From Fistularia commersonii (Eukaryota > Chordata > Actinopteri > Syngnathiformes > Fistulariidae), in NCBI GenBank assembly GCA_037954325.1, contig JBBMNZ010000009.1, positions 8,848,001 through 8,912,000 of the forward strand: a stretch of 64,000 nt of DNA, in the 5' to 3' direction. Both the position numbers and the translations under genes were made by a program. Under the pieces are notes generated by a model. That model worked only from the letters and a program-made list of their open reading frames with translations. It ran no database searches and was not told the DNA's origin. Every line of letters starts with the position of its first letter. The stretch's first letter is position 1. Shown here piece after piece: positions 21,826-36,000 of the stretch.

Positions 21826-24800
21826 CAAAGATAACATCCAAAGAAGTCATTGACAACAACTGACCACCTGATTATTTCAATATATAACTGAACTCTCTAT
21901 TGAAATGTCATGACCAGAGGAGTCCCGGCTGAGCATCTCATTTGTAGTCCTATTTAGAGTTGATGGCAGAAAGACTACGTGTAGATTTTTTGACCTTTTG
22001 TGTTCCTTTTTTTCTCTTCCTCTCCAGTTGTCACTGCTCGTTCCAACTGACCGACCAATGACTATGATGGAGTAACCGGACGGTTTTGGTAAACTCCTTT
22101 CCCACTGTCCTGCTGACCACCCGTCTAGTGTTGTGCAATTGGCTAAGATTTTTCTTAGGTTTGGCCCAGCGTCAGATCTTCTGTTCATTCTTGTTTTATG
22201 TGATGTTTGTTGACGCTTCTGTCTGACAACTGGACAGTTTACGTTCAGGAGGGCCTTTTTATTACCTCCTTCCACCTTATTTTCCAGATGATAATGATGA
22301 TAATGAACCCGCCTTTGTGAGCTGTTTTTTGTTGTCAGTTTGTTTTAATGTCAGTTTGAATATTGTTTTTAACATTCACATCAAAAATACTCCCATAAAT
22401 TGTTTGGGGATACATGTGACTAACTGACCAGGACATATTGCAAATCAATCAAAAAAAAAAAAATGAAAAGATTTGCTCAAAATCCAGAGGCATGTGATTT
22501 ATTTAGCCAAAGTTTAGCAGGTCATACAACCAGAGAACTGGAAAGGCCAACAGACATTCAAAAATACGGAACCAACAAGAACCAAGGCCACCAGTGTAAT
22601 TTGTCTTTGACATATATATAGGCTCACAGACAGCCAATAATAGATTTGAAATGGCTAAATAAGGATCTGAAAACACTTTTTTAATTATATCTAGTTATCT
22701 CTGTCATTGAAGAAATAACAGAGTTTCTCCCTCAACACATTGTTCTACACATTACAGCTCACACGCTTAACTATAGGCACAGGAAAAACTAAACCTTTGA
22801 CTGGATGTGTACTTGAAAATAACAGATTATGTGCCTGTGGTACTTCATTTCACATGCCAACAATATTTATTCACACCGACTTTCATTGTAAGGAAGATTA
22901 ACTAAGCCAGGTTATGTGCCATCACAGGGATTTATCAAGTCATGAGTGCATATTAAACCCACGCTTCACCTTCATGTTTAACATTTCTGCATGGATTTCC
23001 TCAGTGTGCTGACAGTACGCAGACCCCGAGAGCCTATGTTTAAATTATACATAAACTCTGTTCCCCAGACCACCCGGACGGGAGGGAACTGCTAATCCAA
23101 ATACGGCTGCAACTTTCTTCCAGAAAGGACCCACATTTGTACCTGATACTTCATGCCTCCAAATCCCAAAGCCCACCTACCTCCACCAATCAAATACCCT
23201 TATGTAGGAGGTACCAGTCAAAACAGTGAAAAGTTTTCTTGCTGCCTTCATATCATACAACCGCATTTCATATTTCAACATCCACATGAAATATACGCTG
23301 ACATCTGAGCGACTTGAGTACAATATGATAACCATCACTTAGCTCTCTGGTTAACCAAGACTTTTCTGTCTCTCTAACCCCTGAAACAAAACGGATGTAA
23401 CCGGAGAAACTGTCAGAGAAATGTTGAGGGCTCAAATGTGCAATGTTTGTCCAAAGTTATGTTACCAGGCAATATTAATAGTGCACCGAGCAGTTCTCTT
23501 TAATTCTACCTCTACTAAGTGTAAATGTAAATGTCCATATATGCGAGCTCATAAAACTCGTTTCCAGCTGCTTTATTGTCGTTTATTTTTTTTCCAGGTA
23601 TAGAAACACGAATTACAACTTTTTGAGTGGATCTGCATCTTGAAGCTCTTGTCTGTTTGGATTTATTTAACTATTTATTTTTTACTTTGGAGTTGTGTAA
23701 AGCGCCGTTGCTTCTGTATTTTACACCTATGTGCTTGAAGTTTATTGCTGTGTCGCCTTGTAAACTTGTCCCCCAGACATAAGTAGATACAGTATTTTTA
23801 AGAGACAATAATGTTTACTCAATGTCGCTGCCTGATTTGACAGTCTATCATATTTTCGACTCTTTCTAATTTTTTCCCAAACCTCTGATCACCAACAAAA
23901 TGTCTTTTCAATTGTCATACTCACAGTGGTGTATTGCTTTGCAGAATCAGTCATTGAACAATCGGTTTATGGACGTGCTATCATAATTCAATTATAATTC
24001 ACTTTGTGAATGTCCTTTTCAGGGGATTAGTTTTTGCCAAAAAATATGTCTGTAATGTTCAAGCAATTGACTTTGTTTTTCTTCATCAGTGTCAAAGAGT
24101 TGTATCATCTGAGATCTGAAAGCCTAATTGAGATGTTTTGCTACAGAATATCAATATGTATTCACAGGAATCTCTAAATTCTCCTCATCATTTTTGGTCT
24201 GTCATGTATTATAGTTTCCGCGTGAAAGGGAGAGAAAACATCTAACTCAGATGACATTTTCCATGCGGTGAGGGATTAGGACAGTTGGAGAAGACCACCA
24301 CTGGTGTTATGCTTTTCAGTGGGTCTGTTTGGTTAAAAAACACCAGTGCAGATTCTGTCAAAGCAGACAGTCTCATCTGAGCTCTGGCCACCGGTATTGT
24401 AAACTTAGAGTTCGTTCAGATTATGAGATTTTATGGAGTTCAGACACAATCTCAGGCACCGATGAAGGAACTCTACCCCGTGAAACCTAGGCTTGTCCCT
24501 GGCTACTTATAAATGCATCCAGAATGTGATATGCTATTGGTTTTGAAATGCGTGTCCCACCACAACAAAGGAATCTCCTCTGACTTTTCTTTGGCACTCT
24601 TTCTTACACCGCTATGTAATTTCAAACAAAACAAAGCGTCAGTTTTAGCTTAAACCAACAGTTTCAACAAGATTTCATGCTACGGTGACTTGTGTACAAG
24701 TACAAGACTGCTTATTTCCCTGCATTATGTATTTTGAGCTGACCGTATTTGAAAATCCCGTCAGCTCGTAAGGATGCTTTCAGGTTACCGTCGGCCATCG

Positions 24801-27800
24801 TCCCTGAACTGCAAGGGATGTTTTTTTGAAAGCGTAAAAAAGAGGATGACAGAAATCCAGACTCAAAGAAGTGGTGAAAACTACTTTTCCCTCTTTTTTT
24901 TTTTTTTTTTGCCAATAAATAGGAATACATCATTTCAAATGTGCCTTTAATTTAGCAGCTGAGCTACTTACAGGCACTGTCACAGTTCTATTTAGACAGC
25001 TGATTCAGTTTCACACTGTTCTGATTCTTTGTACTCAGCTTTCATATGTTCTTCAATACCACCTGTATTTATAGTGTATTCTCTTTCTGTTTTAAATCAT
25101 TCTCCCAGTATTCTTTTGGCAGCCTTCACCCTTAGCTTTTGTCACCTCCAAGTCCTATCCCTTTGTCTGCATTCATTAATCCTTGTCTTTATGCCGCACA
25201 CCTACATATGTACCTCCGACAGGAAGTCTCCTAAAGATGAGATGGGTCACATGTCTTTTCTGACCGATAACAAGAATTTAATGTCCTCAAGTGAACAAGA
25301 ATCATTTTTCTGCTTTCAGGTGTCTTGTTGAAACCTTGATCTAATCAACAATAGCTCCCCTGTGTTGAGATTGCGATGGCTTATCTCTCCCTGACCAGCC
25401 ATTTCCTCCCGAAAAGACACTTGATCAGAATTTGGAGAGGAGAGTTGAGATTGCATTTCAAACCAAAACTAAAATCCCTGATTTCCCTGTAGAGTCTTAT
25501 TCTTCTGTAATAGCTCCACACACCCCTTTTGGGATACAGATACCCCCGGCGGTATTAACATTGAAGAAATGGGTAAGGCTTTGCTATCTTGTGAACCTTC
25601 ATTGTGCTGAGGAGAAATGGCTATGTTATCTGATTATGATGTGAACAGTAGAACAGAATACATCCAGTGCAGGCCTCAACAATATGGGACGGTGTCTTTT
25701 GTTCCTCAAAACTCAAAATTTCAATTTCTCTTCCTTTGTTATGGCAAACCCTGATCAGTATTTCCACCTGGATTTTTATCCTTTGTCATTCGACTTACCA
25801 GCAGTATTGGTGAGTCGATTGGAAAGGGATGGTAAAGCATTTCATTTATCCTGCTGCAAATAGATAGTTATATGCACATTTATATGCAAAAATAAAATAA
25901 AGTTTAAATGCCACCTTTTTGAAAATTACTTGAACATTGTTTCAGTATAGGGCCTCACACAAATTGTTTCACTTTTTTGATCTTGTGATAAAAGTTTATG
26001 AGGAAATGACATGGAATCAAATGAGCTGCAGAACTTCTATACTTATATATATCATAAATAATGGGCAATATTACAACCACAGTAGCTATATGCATAGGCT
26101 TATGTAGATTGTATATAATCTCGTCACAGATGCAGAGTAGGATTTCAATCACAGCTGCACCAGGGGCCTCTCAACCAGGCACTGACCGCTGGACATAGCC
26201 GTTCAGCTGAATCCATATGTGGAAGAGTTGAGCCTATGACTGCTGTGTGTTCTTGCACGTATGTAGAACAGTTCAATGGACAGTGTGCACAAGGATTGTG
26301 CACTGCAAAATTAGTTATGAACTACATTAATAATAGAGCAATGACTTTATGACTTTGTGTAGGCAATATCATCAGTTGTTATTGCAATCAACTTGCACGG
26401 CTGGGATTAGTGATAGTCAGCAGGTTTAACAGTTAGTTAAACCTAATCACTAAGAATGCCTAAAAGAAGCTGATGTGGTTGAATCTGGTACATGCGCATC
26501 TTGCTTGTGATGTTCATTGGCATCCAACTTTAGAATTTAGAGATACAGAGAAATTCAGCACTGGAGGGTAAACTTCTCTATTGGGGCAGGTTTCATTATT
26601 CTTCATTTTTTTCTACTATATGCACAACTGAACACAGTCAAGTAACAGCCAAGTGATTTGTAATGGTATGTCAATGCTGGGATTTAGTCCCAATAACAAC
26701 TGTTTCAGGTGAGTTATGTCATAGGAACACAATAATCCAAGACCAAAGATGCAAAAACCCCAGTGTGGAAATGCATGTGCTCTAAAGTATGTACTCCATA
26801 TTCATATCCCAATTAATCATATCAAACCCCTTTAATTTCCACAAGCTGACATATCTGAGCGAGAGAAAACTGGGCTGGTTGGAGATGCCACGTGTACGGC
26901 CGGAATGCAAATGAAAGTGATAGAACTTAAGCTCAAGATACCTTTACCTTCGTCATATCTTTAAAATGTTTAACATCACCATGTAAGGTAATACAGGGAT
27001 TTTATCTATTTCATTCGGAGCGACTTGTTTAAAAGATAATTCACCCAGCCACCACAGCCATGTTGGAACATTACCCAGGTTTTCCTCCCTTCTGCAATCT
27101 TAATCTATTTATCACAGCAAACCAATGGAATCTAAAGGTCTTGAAATAACAAAAAAAAGAGATCTGTCTGTTAATGCTCAAATCAAAATGTTCCAAACAT
27201 CTGACTTTGCTATTGCTGTCTTTTTGATATCCCTCGGCCGCTATGAACTCAGTGCGACCCATGTTTGAACTTTTGCCTTTCTTCCTTTATTGAAATTCTT
27301 CAAATTAAAAGTGTGGTGTGTTTTGTCTCGCTGTTCTAAGTCATTCACACAGACAACATCCAAAGGCAAAACCGCATTAATTAAAAAACCCAGAAAGCCA
27401 CCGATGAATAATAAAAAAAATGAATAAAATGAAAAACACCTATATATTTAAATGTGTAAATAAAGTATTTTGGTTTAAAAATCATCTCTTTTGATTTAGA
27501 TATTTGGCTTTAGCGTTCAACTTAAAAAAGAAAACCACCATGCGTCATTATTGTGCATCTTCACCAGGGCATTAGATAAAACAGCAACTCCATATCTCAC
27601 TGTTACTGTGCAACAAACGACATAATACAATTTTTCCCTCCAAATGAGTATGAAGACGACAAGCACGGAATCAAACACTTACCATGAAATTAGAAAATAA
27701 GGCCTCTCGAAATTTATAGTGCAGCACATATGGACTATTTGTGTTGTAACGAGACCTGTGTGTATCACAGACAAGTTATTTGAAATAACGGAAATGTGTT

Positions 27801-29555
27801 AAACTGATACCAATCTTTTCATTTTATTCTCTGTCTGTCGTTCGTTTCTCCGCTGTTTCCGGGCACGGGTCAGAGTGCGTGTAAAGTTATGCGCATTTTC
27901 ACAACACAACACATCTCTGTGTGAATGAATGTTCAGGCGTGCACGCAGCCTTTGCAGATCCGACCCTCGGTGCTCACCCCTGACTTCATGTTACATTGCT
28001 GGAGGCCCCAGGCTTTCATTTACTGCTGAACGCACTGGTCGGCCCTCAGCTCCCTGCACCGAGCGGGCTGTGTGTGGGACCCTGCCGCCATCAAATCAGG
28101 TCAACAAACCCACTGGCAACAGACATCCGGGTTTTCAACCTGAGCCAAGCTGATTTAAAAGCGGCCGCACCGATGAAGGAAAGTAGCGGCCCAGCCAATT
28201 CTGGAAAAAATTCACTACAACTCGAGAAATTAAGCCCCTTCCTAACGCTTTTAGGTACCTCATGACCTTGTCATTTTCTCAAATTACATACATTTTTCTG
28301 TTTATGCCGAAACCGTATGAATTCCTATCTATCCTGTAGCAAGAATGAAGAAGGAGAGAAAAAAAAGCGGGTTATGGCAAGCTGCTGAGAAGTTTCCATA
28401 AACCACAGCAAAATTAAAAAATGCAGGACTAAAAAAAAAAAAAAAAACAACAAAAAACTTGGCAGCTTGTTGATATTGACTCAATTTCCTCCCTCTTCTC
28501 TCCCGCCCCTGTCTCTGCCTCTCTCTGAGCTTGGAAGCGCCTGAATACAAAGCTCAGTGAATTGTTCTGGCATGGCTGCTTGTATGTAATGACTTCTGAC
28601 AGCAGTGGAGACAAACTGAAGAGCATGTCTGTCTCCGCATGAGCATTTCCAAATCTACTTTCGGGAACCGCATTCCAATTCTGGAAACACTATTATATGA
28701 GCATCTCCACGAACGACCGCATGTTCAGGACGAGTATCGGGAAGTACTAGTTTGAAACGAGCAGTGAACCAGAACTGTAAATGTCCCTTGCCTTATATTT
28801 AGTATATCAGATGTATTAGGTGCGTTTTGTTTGAGAGTAAGAATGCAAGCGACGTTACTGACTAATTTAAGAGGTACAGTTTGGGGTTGAGCAACTGCCA
28901 GCTCCATCACACAGAGCAACTGAAACTGGCCCTTGTTCTTATCTGGCTGCTGTCCAGCGCTGATGGGATTTTTGGTTCTGCTTTGCGTTATGGTCTCCTT
29001 GAAAGTGAAAAAGCAAGGGATCGTTCTTTATACCGTACACGTAAAAAGACTGCTCTCGCAGAGTATGTCGGTGCGTAACGGCGCGCATGTGTCCTCAAGC
29101 TTTCGAGGCACCCAAATTCTGCACCAAAGTAGACAAGCACCCTCAGTGGTAACACAGCATCCATATCTATCTCTGGTAAGTGTTGTCTTTGGCTTCAGTG
29201 GTCTGGGCTGATGTCAGATTCTTTGTAGTTAATGGAAACCCTGTAGACGTTCACCATTTGGGCTTCCTTTAGCCTCCACTTTGATGTTACTCTGAACTGC
29301 AGTCAGTCTGTTGCTCTGGTATGCCAGCTGGATGAGGAGGAGGGAGAGGGGTGGGGGGATGTTTTGGGTTGTTTTGGCTAAGAACTCCTCTGCACTTGTC
29401 TTGACTCCTCTCTAATCTCTGTAATTGGAATTGAGGGGTCCGAGGGTCCCCCGAGAGCTGCCAGATACTTGTGGCCGCGGCGTGGCGAAGCGACGATGTC
29501 AGATAAACACAGTACTTTAGCCTCTCTACGTTTTGTATGGCTACCCCCACCTTCA

Positions 29556-29581
29556 CCCCCCCCCCCCCCCCCCCCCCCCCC
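29556..29581. repeat. Poly-C tract
   Basis: A run of about 26 C residues. It creates an artificial proline-rich reading frame; no gene is inferred from it. Confidence 0.9.
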
Positions 29582-30049
29582 GGCCCCGAGGCCCCCCAAA
29601 CTGGACAGAAGGCAAGATGAGCATAAACAGATCCATTTTGTTTTCATTCTCAGTGGCTTCCTGCCTGTGTTTTTATTACGCCGTGTGTGTGACTGCCTTT
29701 CACACTCATTGCCTCAAGTGGTCGGATATACCCTTTACCAAAAGGTCAATGGGGGATTTCACACCACTTCTTGCTTATCTTCACACCTCGTGAGGTATAA
29801 ACCACCGGGATGTGATTGGTTATTGTTTCTTTTGGGGTGGTGTTTCCTCAGCTTTATTAATGAAAATCATACTTTAAACAGACATCATAATATATGTTTA
29901 AAAAAACATCATGACATAATCCCCCAAGAATATTGTGTTTAGTGTTGGATACAACCCCTGAAAACTGTAGGTATTGGAAAGATTTAACGGAAAGGTTCAA
30001 AGTTATGAGAAATTGATAATAAATCAGATGACTCAATTATTGCATTTAG

Positions 30050-30310
30050 TCAAAGTCCAAGTCAAAGTCAGCTTTATTGTTAATTTCTTTACGTGTCAGA
30101 CATACAGAGGAATCAATATTTCTCTCTGCACCAAAGTAACAGAATAATAGAAGCAGAGCACAAAGACAAAACATTTTCATACAGAATTGAGTTAACAATA
30201 AGAGTGTGCAGTAGTTTTGAACATTTACTGAAAAATGATATTGAACCAAAACAAAAAAAGATATAGAAACAGAGGTTTGTAGAGGTAATCCAGTGCAAAA
30301 TCACTCAGTA
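30050..30310. repeat. Possible fish LINE-type 3' tail repeat
   Basis: The segment starts AGTCCAAGTCAAAGTCAGC, then TTTATTGTTAATTTCTTTAC and ACATACAGAGGAATC. This resembles a dispersed fish repeat with the signature 'AAGTCAGCTTTATTGTCAATT', known to me from memory. Boundaries and family are not established. Confidence 0.4.
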
Positions 30311-30594
30311 ATAGCAGCACGTTTTATTTTATTGTAACAGTGCAAAAAGACCTTAGATCTGAATCTGTAGGTCATGGTTCAGTGGCCAGAGTGTTTTAGT
30401 GTGGTAACAAGACAAAAAAAAATCAAAAGCAATCAGGTATTTCATAAAACTTGGAAACTTCATGAAACATACAAATCGTCTCGTGCATCAATACGCTATG
30501 AGAGTTCTGTCATCTATTCGGGCTCCCTGGTGTTTTCCAATGCAGCAGCTGTTGTTGTTTCTTTCAAGTTATGGAAGAAGAGGCGCTGCAGCGG

Positions 30595-31050
30595 GAACTT
30601 CGTCGAATCGACGCTGACGTCACGGCCGCGGGGTGACGTAGGCGATCACGGTCGCGCCTCCGTCCAATCGGAAGCGGTTTTGCAGAGTGGGGGAGGGGCC
30701 ACCCCCCCCTCCTCCGCCCCCAGCAACATCTCCGATGTGTTCCAGAGGGACTGGCTACGTGCTGGAAGCGCATTAAGGATGAGCGGGTCGAGGTGGAACG
30801 GTGTCTGTCCACTTTGGTAAACGTTTTTTTATGTTTTGGCGTCACTTTGACACCCCCGCCTCATTCACACACGCATACAGTGTGCCCGGTGCGCCGAAGT
30901 CACGCGAGAGCGGCTCGATATCGCCGCCGGTTTTCTGGCACCGCCGTGACTTTCAAGTCACCAACTGTGTCATGATATGAACCCGTCAAGGATTTACTCT
31001 GGTTTGACGCGTCGCGATGGAATAACGCAGAGTCGCTGTTCTCCGCGGAA
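30595..31050 (+). promoter_or_regulatory. CpG-rich gas1 5' flank with CRE motifs
   Basis: A GC- and CpG-dense stretch directly precedes the gas1 start, unlike the AT-rich flanks. It carries a perfect CRE (TGACGTCA, 30615-30622), a near-CRE half site (TGACGTAG, from 30634) and GGGGAGGGGCC (Sp-type). No convincing TATA box was seen. It is most simply read as the gas1 CpG-island promoter and 5' UTR. Confidence 0.55.
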
Positions 31051-31818
31051 ATGGCGAGTCGCGCCGCACTGATGGCGCGGACGCCGTTGTGGATGATCGG
31101 CGTGTGCGCCCTCGTCGTCGGTCTCTGCTGTGGCTCCCCAAACCACGGCCGCCGCCCGGTGTGCTGGAAAGCCATCCTGAAGTGCCACGGAGAGCCGGCG
31201 TGCCATTACGCGTACGACCAGTACGTGTACGCGTGCGCGTCCGTCCTCAGCGGCGAGCGCAGGAAGTGTCCCAGCCACTGCATCTCGTCTCTCATCCAGC
31301 TCAACCTGACCCGCAGCGGCCCCGCGCTGGAGGACTGTGACTGCGCGCTGGACCCGGTGTGCCGGAGCGCCAAGCGGGCCATCGAGCCGTGCCTGCCGCG
31401 CACCAGCGCCATGGGCTGCACAGAGGCCCGCATGCAGTGCGAACTGGACCCGGCGTGCAGCGCCGCTATGACGGATTATTTATTTCACTGTCGGAAGCTC
31501 TTCGGCGGGGGGAGGTGCTCGGAGGGCTGCCGCCGGGTGATCGCTGACATGCGGGCCATCCCCAAGGCGCAGCAGCTGGATTCTTGCGTTTGCGACGGCA
31601 CGGACAGGAACATCTGCGAGTACATCAAGGTTAGCATGGAGACTCTCTGCGCCGATTCCGGCGACAGGTTCACGGGCAGCGGCTTCTCGGACTCGGAGGA
31701 GGACTCCGGGGATGACTACACCGACCCGGATTACTACCCGACCGCGGAGAGCTCGGGGGACCCTCTGACCGCCCCCGGGCTCCTGAGCGCCACCCTACTT
31801 TTACTCCAATTTCTATGA
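31051..31818 (+). CDS. gas1: Growth arrest-specific protein 1 (GPI-anchored Hedgehog co-receptor), single exon
   Basis: GAS1 is a cell-surface, GPI-linked protein related to GDNF-family alpha receptors. It binds Hedgehog ligands as a co-receptor with Patched and can also modulate RET signalling. The intronless frame encodes 255 residues. There is an N-terminal hydrophobic signal (about 1-28). Two cysteine-rich GAS1/GFR-alpha-type repeats span about C38-C114 (beginning RPVCWKAILKCHGEPACHYA) and about C123-C200 (beginning GCTEARMQCELDPACSAAM). An NLT glycosylation site lies at N85. An acidic linker (about 211-235, DSEEDSGDDYTDPDYY) is followed by a small-residue and hydrophobic C-terminus (about 236-255) typical of a GPI signal. 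Human GAS1 is about 345 residues; the difference is mainly low-complexity sequence. High GC content matches the CpG island it sits in. The a or b teleost copy is not decided. Confidence 0.96.
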   Translation: MASRAALMARTPLWMIGVCALVVGLCCGSPNHGRRPVCWKAILKCHGEPACHYAYDQYVYACASVLSGERRKCPSHCISSLIQLNLTRSGPALEDCDCALDPVCRSAKRAIEPCLPRTSAMGCTEARMQCELDPACSAAMTDYLFHCRKLFGGGRCSEGCRRVIADMRAIPKAQQLDSCVCDGTDRNICEYIKVSMETLCADSGDRFTGSGFSDSEEDSGDDYTDPDYYPTAESSGDPLTAPGLLSATLLLLQFL

Positions 31819-32451
31819 AAAGTCCCACGATCGAGCCCCCTTTTAGATGTGAAAATAACTTTTTTTTCAGTCTACGGGGCGGGGGGGCTTTTAGCGTTCT
31901 GCTCACACCCACCAATTGAGGTTACAACAGTTGTAGCCTGTTGATTACATTTTAGTCACGTTTTTTAAAAAATGAAAAAATAGATCAAGTTGAATGACCT
32001 TATTTTTGTATGTCAGCTATATAAATCTAAATTTGTACAGTATATTGCAAGAGTATTTTTGTCAAGATATTTTATCAAGCAGAAGAGATTTGCACTGTAT
32101 CAGTAGGTGAATCACCTGAACTTTTTAAAATGGTTTATATTCATCATGTGAGGATGTCAATGGTAGCCAAGTTGAGGGCTTGGGGGGGGGGGGTGGTCCC
32201 ATCTCATCTTGGAACATGGATGTTTAACTCACGTATGAAGTGTTAAATGGTGTGGAGCGCTCAGACAGAGCAAAAGGTAAACACCCCCCCCCCCCCCCCC
32301 CCCTTGGGGATTTGCAAGCTCAAATGGAGCTTTTGAGATGTTTGTTTACTCTCACCCCATTTGTTGTCCTCACTGAAACGCCAGCCGTGGGTGAGCGGTC
32401 GTGTTAAAGTTCCCATTGTGAATACACTTCTCTGAATGTACATGCACACTA

Positions 32452-32457
32452 AATAAA
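32452..32457 (+). promoter_or_regulatory. Candidate gas1 poly(A) signal AATAAA
   Basis: AATAAA in CACACTAAATAAATGAGAG lies about 630 nt past the gas1 stop. Confidence 0.45.
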
Positions 32458-32950
32458 TGAGAGTTTAAAATGATTCTCCCAGGTGGCGTGGTTCTGTCTT
32501 AGATGCCAGATGGGCATTCGTGGCTCCATCACTATTATATATGGAATGTTTAAGGTATGGAATGTAAGGGGTGGGGTGAAATTGTATACTTTCTAATCTA
32601 ATCTTCTGAGAAAACATTAAAACCAGTCATCAGATGTACAAAACATTGTTTGGAGACATTCAAGTGTTTCATCACATCGCTGAGATACCAGTCATCCTAG
32701 AGCCTTCATGCTGGTTACCTTACATGAGTTATTTTGTCTTGTGTAGCAAAACACTGCATTTAAAGAGCTGATAGGACACACTTTGCATGTAAATGTACTT
32801 TTAACACAGAAATGTATTTTATTTTTTATTTTGTTTTACTGGCTTTTAAGAGATGTTATATGGAAGATTCACACTTACATTCACATTTAGATACCCAAGC
32901 CAAGGGACAAAGTCTTGATGCTGCTTTTCCCCCTGCTTTTCTCTCTCATG

Positions 32951-32954
32951 ACAC

Positions 32955-33026
<72 letters not shown>
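32951..33026. repeat. Compound (AC)n-(AT)n microsatellite
   Basis: An AC run from about 32951 to 33002 (one G interruption) passes directly into an AT run at 33003-33026. Confidence 0.95.
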
Positions 33027-33033
<7 letters not shown>

Positions 33034-36000
33034 GCTATTTAATTTTAAAAGCCGATCTTTCAAATGATCCTGTCACCTTGTTTTCAACAAGAGAAACAAG
33101 AGAAAACATTAAACAGTAATTGGGCTTTATTCCAAGGACATAGTCATCAGAACATGAATAAAAAATACATAATTACAACTGCAATGAAAACAAATATGAG
33201 GAATAGCAAATGCAGCACTGAAATACATCTTGATTCAACAGTTACATTACTAAAAAAGAGTCTCATACAAGAGTAAACTGTTGAGAACAACCATATTACC
33301 ACTCAACATAGTATTTTCTTTTATTCTTATGTGCAATTTGCTAGTAAACTTAAGAACATAACTTAAATTGCCTTTTAAATCCTTAACCGTATTGTAGTAT
33401 TTTCCCCAAAGCAATATTAACACCTTTATCGTGGATCTGAGTACTTTCTTGTCAAGTGCAGTTAACACATTGCACACGAAGGAGATAGCTCTTTCCAGAT
33501 TTGAAGAGAAATACTGCAGGAAACATGTGTCTATTTACTTGTGTGAGTCTGCTTTCCTCACACTCACAACAGCCTGTGTCTCCTCCTTAACTCATGATAA
33601 TGGGTCTTGATACCATTGATGGCGGCCATGTTGCTTTTCATGGCGAAGACATGGGCCCTTCAGTCCATTGATTGGAGGAGAAGTCGAGTGGCACGTCTAT
33701 AATGGGGAGGCAAAATATACAATGGTGCGGCAGCACAATGAGGGGGCACTTCATTCACTTTGCTCCTCGTCACCCTTTCAGGGAGTGGGGGAGCATGAGG
33801 AGACAGCGATCCACGGAAGGCAGGAGGGTCACGTTAGATAACTGAGTCAGTGTTGAACGCCGAGATTGTATCTTCAGTAAGCAGAGCACGTCAGTTCTCA
33901 CCTGGAACCCGATCAACAGCTGTCTTTTGTTTTATTCTTCTTAGTCTGACTGACTCATTTATTTTATACCTTTTGTGTGGTTTTATTTGGCTCTCCCGTT
34001 TAACTGAACAATTATTCTCATGATTTGTATTGTATTTTTTGGTTATTTTTTTTATTATTCCCAGTTCAATAATACACCAATAATATTTTTCCACTGTAAA
34101 GTCAAGAAAAAATTTCTTTAGATGTCATTTTCACGATCATTTTAACTTATTCATTGTTACTATTCCATTTATTATCATTAGGTTGCCCTGAAACTATCAA
34201 ATTAAATTCTTGATTTAATTAAATTTTTTCTGAGTTGAGGCTAAGATGAACTCCTTCTCTGGAATTTTTCTGCCATGTTTTAGGTTATTCCTCATTAGAA
34301 TAGCACATATACATAGACATTGACATATAGGTATATGGTGCTAATAAGATATAAACAGAAAATACTTTGTACCACGTTTACTGGTTACCAATGAAAAACT
34401 ATATAGTTTAGAAATATATAGGCTGAAATATCACTCTTTATAATGCTAGTTGAATGTTAGATACATGTAAGACCAAGCTTTCTTTCCAAACATAGCAATT
34501 TTTTATATAGTTTGAGCAATAAAGATGACAATGGCAGTTCTCGTCAATAGAGCCCACAAAATAATAGTGTGGCATTTTTGGGGTCTTTGTTACGAGAAGT
34601 AAAAGCCTGCCACTATGACTTTAAGAAATCCGGCCTCTGCCCCAACCATTAATAATTGTAATGCCTTTTTATTATTGTTGGGGATAATGAAGGATATGGG
34701 GGCCCCAGAAGATACTCTGCCCCAAAATGCTTTGAATTAACTTTTGGCACCGGAGGGAAATAGCAATGTTGTTTCTTTTTCCCATGCAGAGACAGAAAAG
34801 GGACCTCATTAAAATCGCCTCATCACAACTCAAACTGTTTTCCTGGCCAGCTTTCCCCCTGGCCAGCTTTCCCCCACCACACCCCGAATTCCTCCACCTC
34901 TAGGTTACACTGTGAAAATGTAGGGAGTTTCTTTTTTTTCTTCGATCGTAGATGCTTGTGAGTGTTTTCTCTCCCACATTGCACTTTTTCATCCGATGTG
35001 TCATGAAATATTTGCTGTTCGCTCAGAAATAAGACCCTGTTCCTCTCCTAAGCTGGCAAAAAATGCAGTGAAAGAACTTTTCCTCATAATGTCCCAGTGG
35101 AGCTTTGCAAAACATTTTTAAATCTGCTCCACTGCCAGACTGACTTTTTCCTGTTGAGGTTATTTTGAAACTCACAGTCCTGAGTAGAAAGAGCTGCTTC
35201 TAATTCAGTTGCAATGTCTACCTCACGCGAGTCGACGAGAAATGAAGCATAGAAAGGTGAAACAGCAACTATTCAACGTTGTTTTTCTAACTTTGGCATT
35301 TCTCCCTGCCATATTTCTTTATAATCCAATTAGAAAATTGAGCCCACATATGTTTTTTCTTTGCTTCAGCCACTTTACTGAGTTTTTTTGTACCAGAAGC
35401 TAATGCATATCCTTATCATTGACATCGGCAAACCGAACCCCTGCAACCGAATAATAGCAACCAGCATCTCTGACAAGTTTGATGTCGAGGCATCAGATTA
35501 CATGTATTTGAAAACTAAAATGTAATGCCGTTGTATGAAAATCCGTTGCCACAGAGACATAAACTGACTAGACAGTGGAATTTGACACCTGGCTGAGAGA
35601 AATTAGGTGGTCGGACACTGAAGCCAATGAACTGACTATAAGTGAACTGAGGTTTAGCTGGCAAATGTTTTGATGTATCTTTGCTTTGCGCCAAGAAGAT
35701 GTCATTTAGGTTGGCCCATTTACGGCATCATGGATTTATTACACTGGCAAGTATTTTCTAATCACAGCCTCTTTAATGTGCCAGTATCTGCTTGAATTCT
35801 TGATAGGATATGATTGATACACTAATTCAAAATATAAAAGAAAGATTTGCCAATGCTCATCAAGCAGCCCGAAGATCTTTTTGTCACTACCACAGAGGTG
35901 CACGAAGTTGAGCGGTACTCACCTCTCTTAAGCTGCCTTCATAGACGGTGCCAGTACTCTATAAACCACATTACCCAGGGGGCACTGATCGTGGTGTCAG

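Larger units (their letters stand above)
15964..31050. other. Long intergenic region between fbp1 and gas1
   Basis: No exons of a recognisable gene were found on either strand in 15 kb. It holds the fbp1 3' UTR, three CA/TG microsatellites, a complete hAT element (20103-21326), a poly-C tract near 29556-29581, a possible retroelement tail near 30050-30310, and a GC-rich CpG stretch from about 30590. The rest is AT-rich. In vertebrates gas1 sits in a gene-poor region rich in long-range enhancers, so regulatory elements are plausible but not shown. Confidence 0.55.

Noticed and set aside
29469..29942. 157-codon proline-rich frame
   Set aside because: Built on a poly-C tract, with no conserved domain and no splice context.
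31089..31547. Overlapping arginine/proline-rich frames within gas1
   Set aside because: High GC content of gas1 keeps alternative frames open. Only the frame from 31051 gives the conserved cysteine pattern.
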